Origin: Acanthopleuribacter pedis
GTDB lineage: Bacteria; Acidobacteriota; Holophagae; Acanthopleuribacterales; Acanthopleuribacteraceae
Direction of reading: 5' to 3'
Length of the DNA: 64,000 nt
Assembly (NCBI RefSeq): GCF_017377855.1
Contig: NZ_JAFREP010000001.1
Span: 310,001-374,000, forward strand
The position numbers were made by a program, and so were the translations under genes. The notes beneath the pieces were generated by a model, which did not search any database, was not told where the DNA came from, and saw nothing but the letters and a program-made list of their open reading frames with translations. Below, one piece after another: positions 1 to 10,500 of this stretch. Numbering within the stretch: position 1 is the stretch's first letter; every line of letters starts with the position of its first letter.

Positions 1-25
1 TTTGGACCTTATTCGGGCGCGTTGT

Positions 26-1996
26 CTAGGGCGTTTCCCCGTTGCTCGCTTCTTCTTCTCGGAGCTCCTGGATTTCGGCGGCAAAGCAGCCTGAGAGGAT
101 CGGGTAACGGGCCCAGGTTTTGGGGTCGAGGTTGGAGTCGTCGAGGTGGAAGGCCGGTGCGTAACGTTCTCGCTTCCACTGGCTTGTTGCGAACATGCGG
201 CAGAACTTGGCGGTCCATTCCAGCAGTTGGGTACGGGACCGTTGGGTTTCGAAGCGTGTGCAAAGTTTCTGGAACGCTTCACGTAGGGGCAGCCGTTGCC
301 CGATGAGAAATTCTTCCAAACTGTCCAATACCGCGTAGGGCATGAGGTCTTTTTCGTCTTCCTGGGCCGCGTTTGGGGGGCGTAACTCCGCGGTCGGTTC
401 TTGTTCATTGACGGTGCGCAAGGCCGGGACGGCTGCCAATCCGGCGACGCCCTCCTGCTCGACCCGAACCAGCCAATGTTGGAGGAAGGATTTGGCAACG
501 CCGGCAATGGGTGAAAGGCCGCCGCAGGTATCGCCGTCCATGGTGGCGTATCCGACCGCCACCTCCGAGCGGTTGCTGGTCGAAAGCAACAAGCTGCCGC
601 GAATGTTTGCCAGCATCCAAACGCTGGGGCCTCGGGATCTGGCCTGAATGTTTTGCAAGGCGATGTCGTCCTGTTCCCAGGTTAAAGGTCTTCCCAGGGC
701 TTGGCTAATGGCGCTGGTGTAGGCGGAAACCATTGGGTCTACATCTAAGTTCAAATGGGTGGCGCCGAGGCTTTGGGCCAGCTTTTCCGCCGCGTTGCGG
801 GTGACCGGCCCCGAGTTCCGCGTGCCTTGGTAAACGGTGGTCAGCAGTTGGGGCATGAGCCGGTCGGGGTTTTCAAATGCCTCGAGCAATTCGGGGAAAT
901 AGGTGAACCAGCGCCGGCGGGTTGCGGGATCCAATGCCTTGCGCATGCGTGACGCCGCCACCGCAACCAGCACCGCGACGGTACTGCTGTCGACCCCGCC
1001 GGAAAGGGACAGTGTGAAGCCGCGCGCGCGACTTTTGCGCATGTAATCGATGAGCGCGGTGGACGCGGCCTTGGCGAACGCCTCGTCCTCGTCGGCCACA
1101 TCCCGTTCCGTCTGGTAGGAGACCGGGGTCGCTTCGGGAATGGCGGCATTGCGTGGGAGTCGCAGCTCACAGGTGGTAACCGCCTCGGCGCGGCCTTCAT
1201 AGGGGAAGTCGTACACGGTGACATTGCCGTCGCTGCACTCCAGGCGTGGGCCGCGCTGGACGATGCGTCCCTCGTGGGCAAACAAACATTCGCCGTCGTA
1301 AATCGCGCGTCCTGATTCACAGCCGAGCAGGTTGGCGTAACCGTACCCGATGTTGAAATCCCGCGAGGAATCGCGGACCAGGTTCTCGCGAACATCGGCT
1401 TTACCCATACTGAAATGGCTGGCGCTGGCGTTGAAAATGAAATGGGCGTAGCGGGCGAGCCGACAATTGCGTTTGTCCCGGGTGACCCAGGCATCCTCAC
1501 AAATTTCGCTGGAAAAAATGAAATCGTCGTAGGCCAGGGTAAAGTTGCCGATGGGGATCGGGGTTGGGTTATCGCCGAAAGGGCGCCGGTCCAAGGTCCC
1601 GCTTGGCCAAGCGTCAAACCAGCGCGGTTCATAGTGAATCCCCTGGCGGGCAAGGTAGGATTTACAGAAAATAGCGCGCACCGCACCCTCCGCGCAGACT
1701 GCCAAGCCGTTGTAACAGTGCCCGTCTAGGCTTAAAGGGAACCCCACCAAAAGAACAAGTTGGTCGATTTCCGCGGCGAGTTGTGTCACGTGTTGTGCGG
1801 CCCGCGTGGTGGTGTCGGGATGGAGAAAGGCATCCTCGCAACCATAACCAGTGATGGCTAACTCGGGCAAACAGAGCAAATGGACCTGTTGGCATTGAGC
1901 TTGGCGGACGACGGCGCGGATTCTTTCAAGATTGCCCGGCCAATCGAGCGGCGTTTGGTTGAGGGAGGCGAGACCGAGGCGGAGGGTTTGAGGCAT
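26..1996 (-). CDS. nadE: Glutamine-dependent NAD+ synthetase
   Basis: Converts deamido-NAD, ATP and glutamine to NAD+ in the cytoplasm, the last step of NAD synthesis. The 656-residue protein has an N-terminal nitrilase-type glutaminase domain (about 1-270) with a visible Glu45, Lys112, Cys166 triad (LPELAITGYG, FCKSYLARQG, SEICEDAW). A C-terminal synthetase domain follows, with the ATP-pyrophosphatase loop SGGVDSS at 332-338. Length matches the two-domain family. I chose the ATG at 1996 because AAGGAG lies 8 nt upstream; an in-frame GTG at 2005 overlaps that ribosome site. The gene has its own promoter with a palindrome, described separately. It ends 25 bases from the window edge, so downstream partners are unseen. 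Confidence 0.95.
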   Translation of the reverse strand: MPQTLRLGLASLNQTPLDWPGNLERIRAVVRQAQCQQVHLLCLPELAITGYGCEDAFLHPDTTTRAAQHVTQLAAEIDQLVLLVGFPLSLDGHCYNGLAVCAEGAVRAIFCKSYLARQGIHYEPRWFDAWPSGTLDRRPFGDNPTPIPIGNFTLAYDDFIFSSEICEDAWVTRDKRNCRLARYAHFIFNASASHFSMGKADVRENLVRDSSRDFNIGYGYANLLGCESGRAIYDGECLFAHEGRIVQRGPRLECSDGNVTVYDFPYEGRAEAVTTCELRLPRNAAIPEATPVSYQTERDVADEDEAFAKAASTALIDYMRKSRARGFTLSLSGGVDSSTVAVLVAVAASRMRKALDPATRRRWFTYFPELLEAFENPDRLMPQLLTTVYQGTRNSGPVTRNAAEKLAQSLGATHLNLDVDPMVSAYTSAISQALGRPLTWEQDDIALQNIQARSRGPSVWMLANIRGSLLLSTSNRSEVAVGYATMDGDTCGGLSPIAGVAKSFLQHWLVRVEQEGVAGLAAVPALRTVNEQEPTAELRPPNAAQEDEKDLMPYAVLDSLEEFLIGQRLPLREAFQKLCTRFETQRSRTQLLEWTAKFCRMFATSQWKRERYAPAFHLDDSNLDPKTWARYPILSGCFAAEIQELREEEASNGETP

Positions 1997-2026
1997 GGGC
2001 GGCACTCCTTATCGTGTGCGATAGAG

Positions 2027-2057
2027 TTAGTGTATTTATTACACTAAAGAGTGTCAA
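2027..2057 (-). promoter_or_regulatory. nadE promoter with embedded palindromic operator
   Basis: On the minus strand TTGACA (2057-2052) and TACACT (2034-2029) are separated by exactly 17 nt, a near-consensus sigma70 promoter about 35 nt upstream of the nadE start. Spacer and -10 contain a perfect inverted repeat, TTAGTGTA-N5-TACACTAA, at 2027-2047. A protein bound there would block RNA polymerase. NAD synthesis genes are often repressed by NrtR, NiaR or NadQ in other bacteria; which family would act here is not visible. Confidence 0.75.
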
Positions 2058-2065
2058 GCGCTGGG

Positions 2066-3196
2066 TCATTTTTTTAATAAACTCTGCATCACCAGGTCGA
2101 CCGAGCGGAATCCGTTGAGGACCCGTTTCTGGGAGGTATCCACGAAACCGCGGTTGCTGATGTTGCCCATCAGGACCTGTTGCTTCGCTGTCTCGCTTTC
2201 TTCACCGTAGAACAAAATCGGCGTGCGGTTCTGGACGGTTGCGCAGAACTTGCGGGTGAACGAGGCTTTCTCCGGGTTTTCGGTGTCCAAAAAGATGAGC
2301 AGGAGGCTGGGATTGGTACCCAGGGCGGTGCGGATGTTGGCAATGTTGGCGTCTGAGGTCAGTACCTCGTATTTGCGCGAAAGGCAGCCGTACCAGAAAT
2401 CGAGGTCACTTTGCTTGTTGCCGATAACGAGGATCGAGTTGGGGATACGTTCACGATTGCGGACCAGGAGCGACTTGGTGGTGGCGATGGCGCCGGCGCG
2501 TTCCGCTTCCATCTGGGCGGTTGACTGGCGGAAAACCCATTGGTTCAAATCTTCCTGGGCTTCGTTGCTGAGGTTCTTAATGCGTACCCCAAGGCGATAG
2601 GGGCCCTGTTCCTCGTCGGCGCTGATATGGCGAATTTCGGCATCAAAACTCAGCTTAAAATCATCGCCGAGTTGGGCCTCGGCTTGGATCAGGCTGCCTT
2701 TTTGAAAGAGGTAGCGGTTGTCCCCAATGTTTTCCTTAAGAAGAAAGCCGAAGCCGTTGGGTGAAACGTTGAGGATGGTACCCCGGTAGAGATTGAGATC
2801 GGGGGTGTTAAAGGTAAAGCTGGAACCGCCCGGAATCTGTTGGGTTCGTTTGACGCTGCGTTTCTCGTCAACGTAAACGTACTCGGGACGGGTGAACTTA
2901 AGCCCGCGCAGGTTTTTGACGGTGGTTAAACCCACCAACCGGAAATGGCCTTTGAGCAGGGTGGCGCGGAAGGGGAAATACAGGACCAACTCTTGGTTGC
3001 GCATTTTACGCACATCGTCGAGGTGGGACAAGTTGTTATCGAGGATTAAATTGATATCGTCGACGTCGAGAAAACGGGCCGAGAAACTATGGTGCTCGGA
3101 CACGACGCGGGCCGGGATGCGCCGTTTACAAGCAACGCGCAGAACCTGCTCAAGGGCTTGTTCCGCAATTTTCTTGGTCTTCTTTTTGAACATCAT
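2066..3196 (-). CDS. PilZ-domain protein with C-terminal receiver-like domain
   Basis: Probable cytoplasmic c-di-GMP effector. The 376-residue protein shows the two PilZ ligand motifs in correct order: RSVKR (113-117, RxxxR) and NVSPNG (143-148, NxSxxG). The region before them (20-105) resembles the YcgR-type N-terminal beta domain. From about 252 the pattern NSILVIGNKQSD, then IFLDTEN (Asp304), then ILFYGEE, looks like a CheY-type fold with one possible phospho-acceptor, but the usual acidic pair after strand 1 is missing, so phosphorylation is doubtful. The ribosome site is weak; ATG codons at 3196 and 3193 are both possible. nadE lies downstream on the same strand but has its own promoter. 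Chemotaxis and GGDEF/EAL genes nearby suit a role in motility or surface behaviour. Confidence 0.7.
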   Translation of the reverse strand: MMFKKKTKKIAEQALEQVLRVACKRRIPARVVSEHHSFSARFLDVDDINLILDNNLSHLDDVRKMRNQELVLYFPFRATLLKGHFRLVGLTTVKNLRGLKFTRPEYVYVDEKRSVKRTQQIPGGSSFTFNTPDLNLYRGTILNVSPNGFGFLLKENIGDNRYLFQKGSLIQAEAQLGDDFKLSFDAEIRHISADEEQGPYRLGVRIKNLSNEAQEDLNQWVFRQSTAQMEAERAGAIATTKSLLVRNRERIPNSILVIGNKQSDLDFWYGCLSRKYEVLTSDANIANIRTALGTNPSLLLIFLDTENPEKASFTRKFCATVQNRTPILFYGEESETAKQQVLMGNISNRGFVDTSQKRVLNGFRSVDLVMQSLLKK

Positions 3197-3577
3197 TAAG
3201 GTCTATCACCCAATTCGTAACGGGTGAGCATGAAACTCACCAACGCCGGCCTGAACAAAAGCTCGCGGGAAACCCCGGTGTTTTGCGTGAAAATCGGCGC
3301 GCCGTAACGCGTCGTGCCGTGAAGCGACAAGGGACATCAAGGTGGGTCGATGCCGGGGCAACGACCCATATCGAAGCATAACCCGGTTTATCCATGCAAT
3401 CGACGGTTGGTTGCGAAAAAAGGTAAAATTTTCACAAGGAAAAGCTTGAGTTGGCGAAAGCAGTGCGCTCGGCGACATCCTGGCGAGCGGCGACGATGGC
3501 GGCCCCTTTTGGTTTGGGGCCGTCAGGTCGTTACCCCTGTGAACAGGCATCGTTGGAAAAGGTCGCGGACAGGGCGA

Positions 3578-5419
3578 CTAGATGCGGAACTGCATGACCA
3601 AGTCTTGCAGCTTTCCGGCCAAACCGGACAGCTCTTTGGACTGATCGTTGACCGAGGAAGAACCGTGGTAAACCTCGGTCACGGAAGAGGAAAGGTCTTG
3701 GGTGTTTTTGGTGACGACCTGCGCGCCTTGCGCCGTGTCCTTGGCTTTGTCGCTGATGTCATGAATCAAATTGGCAAGGGAAGAGGAGTTTGCCGAAATA
3801 TCCCGCGCGGCCCGGCTGACATCCAGCACGTTGCGCGAAACCTCTTCCAAACTGGCGGCGGCTTCCGCGGTGGTTTGGGAAACCTCGTTGGTGGTTACCG
3901 ATTGCTCCTCTACCGCGCCGGCGATGGTCAGGTTCACCGAGTTCAGTTCGTTGATGATTTCGGTGATTTCGCGGATTGCGGCAATGCTGGCCTGGGTGTT
4001 TTCCTGCATTTTGTTGATTTGTTCAACGATGTTTTGGATGGCTTCCGCGGTCTGCTTGGAGAGATCTTTAACCTCGTTGGCAACAACGTTAAAACCTTTG
4101 CCGGCGTCGCCCGCGCGCGCGGCCTCAATCGAGGCGTTCAAGGCGAGTAGGTTGGTTTTCTCCGCGATTTCATCAATCACCTGAACAACGCGACCGACCG
4201 ATTCGGCGCTTTCGCCCAGTTGGTTCATCAAACCCTGGGTAACACCGGCTTTTTCGGCGGCGGTTTTCGATACGTTGGCGGCGTGCTCGGTATTTTTGGT
4301 GACCTCGTTGATGGTCGCCGACATTTCCTCAAGGGCAACCGCGATGGTGTTGGTGTTTTCGGAAACCATGGTGGCCGTGTCTGATACTTGGTCAAGTGTG
4401 GAACTCATTTCTTCGACCGCGGACGATACCGAGTTGACGTTCAGGGTGGCGTCCTCGGCGGCAGTGGCGACGGTGTTGATGTTTTGGGTCATGTCGCCGG
4501 TTTCACTGGACACCGAAATGGTGCGTTTGTTCATTAACTGACTGTTGGTGGTCATGCCGCCGGCCAATTTATCGAGGCGCCCGGAAGCCTCGTTAAGGGT
4601 GCTCGCGTTGTCGCTAATCTGGCGAATCGTTTCCTGCAGCTTGTCGAGGAATAAGTTGAACCAACTTGCCATTTCGGAGAGTTCGTTTTTGCTGGTGATC
4701 TCAATCCGTTTGGTCAGGTCGCCCTCACCTTCGGCGATGTCGCGCATGATGGCGTTCATCTTGGCGATGTTGTTGATGATGCCGCGCGAAATGATGAAGC
4801 CGACAATCAGGCCGAGAATCAAGCCGCCGAAGCCGATGATTTGGCTGGTTTGGCGGTTGGAGGCGACCGATTCGTTAAGGAACTTGCGGGAAAACTGCAT
4901 CTTTACAAAACCGGCGTCGCTAAGGGGCGCCATGATTTCGGTAAACTCTTCTGAGGGCAAGCGCTCTATATCTTTGGCTTTGGTTACGGCCTCGTTGAAA
5001 ATCTGGGCCTTGAGTTGGTCCTTGGATTGGCCGGGTGCCATTTCATCAAACTTGGTACGCAGCTCCGTTGCTTGATCCGGGCTGGTTATCTTGCCGTCCT
5101 TGATGCCCACAATCAAGAAACCGTCGGTATCGTAAACGTTGAGGAGGGTCAGGGTGCGTTCACCTTGTTTCTTCTGCAAATCGTTGATCCCGGTAAGCAC
5201 GGCTTCTACACCGGAAGCATCCTGCAGCAGGCTGTAGGTGGCCATGGCCGTCGCGAGGTTATCGGTTAACAGACTGGAAATGTACTCGGTGTTTTTCGTC
5301 GAAATGTTCTCGCCCAGCTCCTTGGCCTTGCTGGGAAAATAAAACACCATAAAAACGAGAATGGCGCCCAAGAGCAGAATCAGCGAAGCAATCTGGGCCT
5401 TAATCGTCGATGGAATCAT
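3578..5419 (-). CDS. Methyl-accepting chemotaxis protein
   Basis: Inner-membrane chemoreceptor that passes ligand signals to CheA/CheW. The 613-residue protein has a first membrane helix at about 8-29, a periplasmic sensor region of roughly 150 residues that I cannot assign to a family, a second helix ([15 protein letters not shown]), a HAMP domain, and a long cytoplasmic coiled coil. The conserved hairpin tip [18 protein letters not shown] is intact. No C-terminal CheR/CheB-binding pentapeptide is seen; the protein ends DLVMQFRI. An upstream in-frame start at 5512 would add 31 unlikely residues; the ATG at 5419 has GAGGAAGG about 9 nt before it. The YfiR-like gene is about 100 nt upstream on the same strand, so the two may be cotranscribed. 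Confidence 0.93.
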   Translation of the reverse strand: MIPSTIKAQIASLILLLGAILVFMVFYFPSKAKELGENISTKNTEYISSLLTDNLATAMATYSLLQDASGVEAVLTGINDLQKKQGERTLTLLNVYDTDGFLIVGIKDGKITSPDQATELRTKFDEMAPGQSKDQLKAQIFNEAVTKAKDIERLPSEEFTEIMAPLSDAGFVKMQFSRKFLNESVASNRQTSQIIGFGGLILGLIVGFIISRGIINNIAKMNAIMRDIAEGEGDLTKRIEITSKNELSEMASWFNLFLDKLQETIRQISDNASTLNEASGRLDKLAGGMTTNSQLMNKRTISVSSETGDMTQNINTVATAAEDATLNVNSVSSAVEEMSSTLDQVSDTATMVSENTNTIAVALEEMSATINEVTKNTEHAANVSKTAAEKAGVTQGLMNQLGESAESVGRVVQVIDEIAEKTNLLALNASIEAARAGDAGKGFNVVANEVKDLSKQTAEAIQNIVEQINKMQENTQASIAAIREITEIINELNSVNLTIAGAVEEQSVTTNEVSQTTAEAAASLEEVSRNVLDVSRAARDISANSSSLANLIHDISDKAKDTAQGAQVVTKNTQDLSSSVTEVYHGSSSVNDQSKELSGLAGKLQDLVMQFRI

Positions 5420-5520
5420 AATCCAACCCTTCCTCACGAACTTAATACGCGATCCATAAGCACATTCGTCCCGATTCTGAAGCCAAACCAAAAGGGCGGC
5501 GGCGCCGCCCAAACTAGGGT

Positions 5521-6030
5521 CTAGTTAATGGTGGCGGCTACTTTCAAAATCGCGGGGTTCCAGTTAATCTCTTCAGCCTTACTTGAAGAAAGGTTGAGAA
5601 TTATTTTCGGTTTTTTGTTTTCGACGCCGATACCCAGGGTTACGCCGTCGTTAACGTAGCTGGGAATGCCGGTCACGCTTAACACTTTGTTGGATTGGGT
5701 GTAAGCGGTGATACCGCCTGGATCACTGCCGACGTAAACAACTTCCGCGGGGCTGGAGGGCGTCCCGCTGCTTTCGTTTACGGCGTTAAGGGTGGCTTTG
5801 CCGGCGGTTTTGCCGACCAGCGCTTTGAGCTCCTTGGCGATATCGGGGGCGCCGACAACATGAATCGTAAACGGCTTGTCTCCCAAATTCGTATAAAACG
5901 CCAGGATTTTGAGGATAAGCGCCGCCTGAAGTTTGGCGGGGGCTTGGTCCTGAGCAACGAGTGGGGTACTTAGGCCGACGGCTAATGCAAGAACCATAAG
6001 CATTTTGGCGATGCCGGTTTTGAAACGCAT
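5521..6030 (-). CDS. YfiR/HmsC-like periplasmic protein
   Basis: Small exported protein of 169 residues with a signal peptide ([20 protein letters not shown], cleavage near TPLVAQ). The mature part follows the YfiR/HmsC (DUF4154) pattern: a start with [16 protein letters not shown], a central IHVVG strand, and an end with [19 protein letters not shown]. In Pseudomonas YfiR represses the diguanylate cyclase YfiN from the periplasm; no YfiN partner is adjacent here. Instead a chemoreceptor follows on the same strand, so the protein might modulate that receptor, which is inference. The ATG at 6030 has AGGAG 8 nt upstream; the GTG three codons earlier overlaps that site. The match is from the general residue pattern only. 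Confidence 0.6.
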   Translation of the reverse strand: MRFKTGIAKMLMVLALAVGLSTPLVAQDQAPAKLQAALILKILAFYTNLGDKPFTIHVVGAPDIAKELKALVGKTAGKATLNAVNESSGTPSSPAEVVYVGSDPGGITAYTQSNKVLSVTGIPSYVNDGVTLGIGVENKKPKIILNLSSSKAEEINWNPAILKVAATIN

Positions 6031-6668
6031 GGGGCACACTCCTGAGCGAAATCATGTAATGACAGATAGAACCGTCCTAAAGGGGACTGGTTAGGAAAGA
6101 AATTGGGTGCTTTGAGTTGTTGAATGGCCTTGATTCTACCGCACACCTTCCGATCAGAGCTACACTTAAGTTGGCACGCAACCAGTCATTTAGCCTGACG
6201 GCCTTTTCTTTTCACTAAAACAGTCGGCTTACCAGACCCTATCGGTCGTTTTTGTTGGAGGTTTAACTTAACCGGCAAAACAGCAATCACTTGCGTAGAT
6301 TATGCTTTTAAATAAAGGATAACCTAGTGTTGTTGCCGGGCTCGGTTAAACCTAAGAAGTGCGATCAGAATGAGGGATTTTTGCTAAAGATCTGGAGCGA
6401 GATGGCTTGGAAAAAGCGAGCCGGGTCGCGCACGGCCGCACCGAAGGGTGCGGTGCGCATTTTTGCAGGCCGTTGTAGTCCAGAGGTTTAGCTAAAATCA
6501 CCGAGAATCGCACTTCTTCGGTTATTGACTTGGCGATCCGCTTGGGTATCGTCACGCGGGGTTGATAAAGCAGGTTCAATGCCGAAAACCTTTTTGAAAA
6601 AAGAGGGGGCGCGTGGCTAGGCGACGGTTCAGCACGGTTCGGACCAGGCCCGGCGGTTTTTCCGGGGG
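6031..6668. other. Intergenic region with one dispersed palindromic element
   Basis: About 640 bases without a convincing gene. Bases 6349-6523 hold copy 1 of the dispersed inverted-end element. The left part is AT-richer and probably contains the promoter of the YfiR-like gene on the minus strand. Open frames here are short and lack ribosome sites. Confidence 0.6.
6349..6523. repeat. Dispersed palindromic element, copy 1
   Basis: A 175-bp copy of a family seen five times in the window. It begins AACCTAAGAAGTGCGAT and ends ATCGCACTTCTTCGGTT, forming inverted ends. Internally it has a CTAAAGATCTGG block near the left end, a CCAGAGGTTTAGCTAAAAT block near the right end, and a central hairpin CCGCACC-N4-GGTGCGG. 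It has no coding capacity. Orientation is the same as copies 2 and 4. Confidence 0.85.
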
Positions 6669-6890
6669 TTAGCTTTTGCCGCGATCCAAATCGAACAGAC
6701 GGGCGGCCGAAACATCCTCGCTTCCATTCTGGGTGGAACCCAGGTCGACGATATCGGTATCACTTTCCTCGTCACCAAGGAATTGCAGCCAAACGTCGAG
6801 GCGTTTGCTTTTTTCCGGTAAGAACTCGCGGCGATCCCGTTCCAGCAGATGGTCGAGGATTTGGTGGTAGAGCGGGTGTGTTTCAGCCAT
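6669..6890 (-). CDS. Small hypothetical protein, last gene of TPR operon
   Basis: A 73-residue acidic protein starting MAETHPLYHQILDHLLERD. It starts 6 nt after the stop of the TPR gene, on the same strand, so it is very likely translated from the same mRNA. It has no signal peptide, membrane helix or recognisable motif; the first 45 residues look helical and the tail is probably disordered. I do not recognise the family. Evidence that it is real is the tight spacing and the typical codon use. Confidence 0.6.
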   Translation of the reverse strand: MAETHPLYHQILDHLLERDRREFLPEKSKRLDVWLQFLGDEESDTDIVDLGSTQNGSEDVSAARLFDLDRGKS

Positions 6891-6896
6891 AAGTGC

Positions 6897-7565
6897 CTAG
6901 TTCTCCTGGTAATACTGTCGCAGGAACTGGGTCGCTTCATCATTGGAGGGATCGATGGCTTTGATGCGTTTCCACAATTCGATGGCTTTGTCCATTTGGT
7001 TTAGTGAGCGGTGCGCTTGGGCCAGATTGAGCAGGATCGGCAGGCTCTGAGGGTTGAGATCACCCGCTTGTTCCAGGAGCTCAAGGGCCGCCTCGGGTGT
7101 GCTGTCCAGCAGGGCCAACACGCCGCGGTTGTTGAGGACATCAACCAGGTGCGGGTTGATTTGGGCCGCCTTCTCAAAGGCGGTGATCGACTTCTCGGTA
7201 TGCCCCAGGGCCGAATACACAACACCTAAGTTGTTCCAGATTTCGGCACTGGACGGCGCGTTTTTCGCTGCCTCCTCTAAAACCTGAAGCGCCTGACCCA
7301 GCTCGTTACAGTAATAAAGTTGAACACCGTAATCGTTGAGCTGTAGGCTGTCATCTGAAGGGGACATTTGCCCGCTGTCCAAGGGGCGTGTCTGTAATGG
7401 GTCGCCTTGGACCGTGACGGCGCTCAGCCGCGTCTCAATGCGTTGAAGCGCCTCCGACATCTGGGTGGCGGTTTGCTGCATGAGTTTTTCCGCAAAGGCG
7501 TCAAAGCGCTGTTCCCATTGTTGGTTGAGTTGGTCTAACGCGTCGCTGGTGGGTTCGTCCATCAT
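6897..7565 (-). CDS. TPR-repeat protein
   Basis: A 222-residue cytoplasmic protein. Residues 1-60 look like an amphipathic coiled coil (LNQQWEQRFDAFAEKLMQQ). Residues about 75-215 contain three to four tetratricopeptide repeats, the clearest being AEIWNNLGVVYSALGHTEKS and VDVLNNRGVLALLDSTPEAA. TPRs bind other proteins; the partner is unknown. It is the middle gene of a three-gene minus-strand operon, 24 nt after the 1256-residue protein and 6 nt before the 73-residue protein, which suggests one assembly. The ATG at 7565 is preceded by GAGG at 7 nt. Confidence 0.85.
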   Translation of the reverse strand: MMDEPTSDALDQLNQQWEQRFDAFAEKLMQQTATQMSEALQRIETRLSAVTVQGDPLQTRPLDSGQMSPSDDSLQLNDYGVQLYYCNELGQALQVLEEAAKNAPSSAEIWNNLGVVYSALGHTEKSITAFEKAAQINPHLVDVLNNRGVLALLDSTPEAALELLEQAGDLNPQSLPILLNLAQAHRSLNQMDKAIELWKRIKAIDPSNDEATQFLRQYYQEN

Positions 7566-7589
7566 CCATCGTCCTCGATACGGTTCGGC

Positions 7590-10500
7590 TTAGCCGTTCC
7601 AGTCGGTTGAAAAATTTAGGGTTTCGTTGGCGGGGTCGTCTTCGTCGCCGAAATTCATGACCGGGGGTCGGTTGGCGCTGTTGACCACTTTTAATCGGGA
7701 GAACAGCGCGCGAATGGTTTCGGGTTTGCCGTAGCTTTCAATAAAATCCTGGCGCAAAAAGTTGGGGAGGCGGGTGCCCGGCGGTTTCAGCGCGATAGCA
7801 CGCGGGGTTAGTCCGGCGGCATGCAGGAAACTCTGTCGTAAAGAAACGGGCAGTTGCGATTCGGTAATGTGGAGTGCGGCTTTGAGGCGGTCACCCAAGG
7901 AGAATAGGTATTTGCTTTCGAGCAAAATGCGCAAATTGTCGGGTGCGTGCTCGAGGTGCTTCATCAGCGCGGCGAAGCGCAAGTGTTGCCCGGTGTGTAG
8001 CAGCCAGTCGAGCGCTTTGCCGGGGACCGGGACGGCTTCGGTATTGGGATCGCTGTTGCTGGTGGATTCCAGCCAGTGGCGCAACTCCAGCTCACGTACT
8101 TTGCCGTAAGCTTCGGCCAAACGGTCGTACATTAAGGCTTTATCGTCGGCAAACAAAGCTTCCAGTTCGCTGAAGTCCGGGTTGGCACCGGACTCGCGCA
8201 GCAGGGCAAAGGCTTCCAGGCGGAACAGCGGTGTTGCGTCGCGGGTTTCCCAAATCTTGCGAAAGAAAAAGGCGGCTTGTTCCAAATCCTCGCGTACGCT
8301 GATCCAGCCCGCGTCGTGCCAAAAGTCGAGCCGATCAGGGAAGCGTTTGGCGAGGAGAACGTAGAGATCGAGGACCTGCATTTTGGCGCGGTCGTTTTCC
8401 AGGGACTCCAGTAGCTCAAAGGCTTTCTCAAACTCGTGCATTTCATAATAGATGCGTGCTTGACCGGCCTTGGCCTCATCGCGAATTTCGAGGTTTTTGG
8501 CGGCGGTTTGCATCCACTGTAAGCGGTCTTGGGCCATGTGACGACCGAACTCGGCCTGTTCGCAGGCCAGCAACATGCGACCGTAAGCGCCCCACTGGAA
8601 CAGCAGCTTGGCGAATTCGTACAGGGCTTCGCGGTTCTCTTTTTTCTTGAGCATGAGCACGCGGTAGACGCCTTCCGCCAAGGATTCTGCTTTGGGTTTG
8701 TCTTTATGGCTGAACTCCTCGAGGAGCTTGACCGCGGCCACGGAAAAGTCGAAATCGAGTGCGATGCGGATCAGCAGGCCGTAAAGGTGGACGACATCAA
8801 TGGAATCGGGGTTTTTGCGCAGGTAACCGCGCAGGTATTGGTACACGGTTTCGGCGGCGTTGGGGACCTTGGCGGTGAGGTTGCGGAAGGTGTCGACCGC
8901 GCGGGGGACCTCGCTGTGAACCAGGTAATATCGGCCGAGCAGGAATGCCGGCTTGGGATCTTGCGGGAATTTGAGGTTGATCAGACTGGTAATGTGAATC
9001 AGTGCCTCGCGAATTTCCGGGTCGCGCAGGTCGATACGTGCCAAGGTCTGGTTGACCGAATCAATATCCCCGGTTTGCAAATGCCAAAAAGCCAGATCGA
9101 GAATGGCGCGGGCGGTGCCGACTTTTTCCATGAAGGTTGTTTGCGCGCGAATAATCAGTTCCAGTTCATGGGGGTTGTGCTGATGCCATTCTTGTAGCAA
9201 GGGCTCCCAGGTGGTCTGGTCCTCATGGAGCAGGGCGAGGTTCAGTACTTCTTTCAATAAATGGGCATTGTCGGGGAACACCAGTTCGCCGAGGCGGCGT
9301 CGGTTGGTTTGCCAAAAACGGTTTTGGCGCGAACTGAGGCAATAAAAACGCAAGGCTTCAGCGAGGTGGCCGAACCCTTCATAAGCGGTTCCCAGAAGTT
9401 GGTAAATTTCAGGTAGATCGCTTTGGAAGGCCGGCTCGTTAATGCACTGGCGGCCCAATTTGACGGCCTCGCTGTACATGCCTTTGCCGAGCAAAAGGTT
9501 GAGTTTGGCCTTGAGCCAGTAGGTCTTGAGCGTCGGTGATTGGGCGAATTGGTCGCCCAGCGTAAACAGCGGCGCCAGGTCCTCGGGGTGGCGTTTGGTC
9601 CAGGTCTCCAAGGCATTGAGTGCCGCCGCCCAGTTGTTGGTTTGGAAATGGCGCTGAATGGTGTTGCGCACCTCTTCGCGGGCATTGCTCGCTTGGGGTG
9701 CGGGCGGTTTTTTGCGTTTTTCTTCTTCCTCGGATTGCTGTTTGAAGTGGCGTTCGGTGACTTCTTGAAAGTGGTTGGTCAACGCGGCCCAGGCGCGGGC
9801 CGGCTTGAGTTCGGGTTTGACCCGTTCGATGGCGCGGACCAAGTCGCGGTAGTCGGTTACGTAATGATTGCAAAGATCTTCGGCGGGCTGGATGAGTTCA
9901 CAGCTCAGCTCGGGATACTGCAATAAGAAGTTTTTGACCTCGGGCAGCGCGGCCGGGTATTTCTTTTCGCGGAGCAGGAGGAAAATCATCGCCAACAGGT
10001 AGAAGGGGCTGGGCGGGTCCTTGGGACGGCGTTGGTCCAATTCGGCGAGCAAGGCGTCGGCGGGTTCGCCGTCTTCCAAGACACGCCACAAGGCGATCAT
10101 GGAGGCGCCGTGGCTGTCGGTGGGTGCAATGCGGTAGAGAAGCGTCGCGTAACCGGCGTGGTACTTACGGCTGAGTTGGTCTTCCAACAGGCGGGTTAAC
10201 GGGCGGCGGTATTCGCTGACTTCACGCACCGCGGTGAGGTGGTACAGCGCGCGGTCATGGTTGTTGTCTTCCATTTTGGCTTTGCCGACAATGAAATGGA
10301 GTTCGGGCAAAATGGGGTAACGTTCGAGAACGGCTTCCATTTGGGCGATGACGTCGGGGTGTGGATCGTCGCTGTAGAGGTTTTTGAGCAGCAGGGCGGC
10401 GCTTTCCCAGCTTTGGTTGTCGATGTAGGTTTTGACGAGGTCAATTAACACGCGCCGTTTGCTCTCGGGATCGTTGATCTGCAGCATGGCTACTTTTTTG

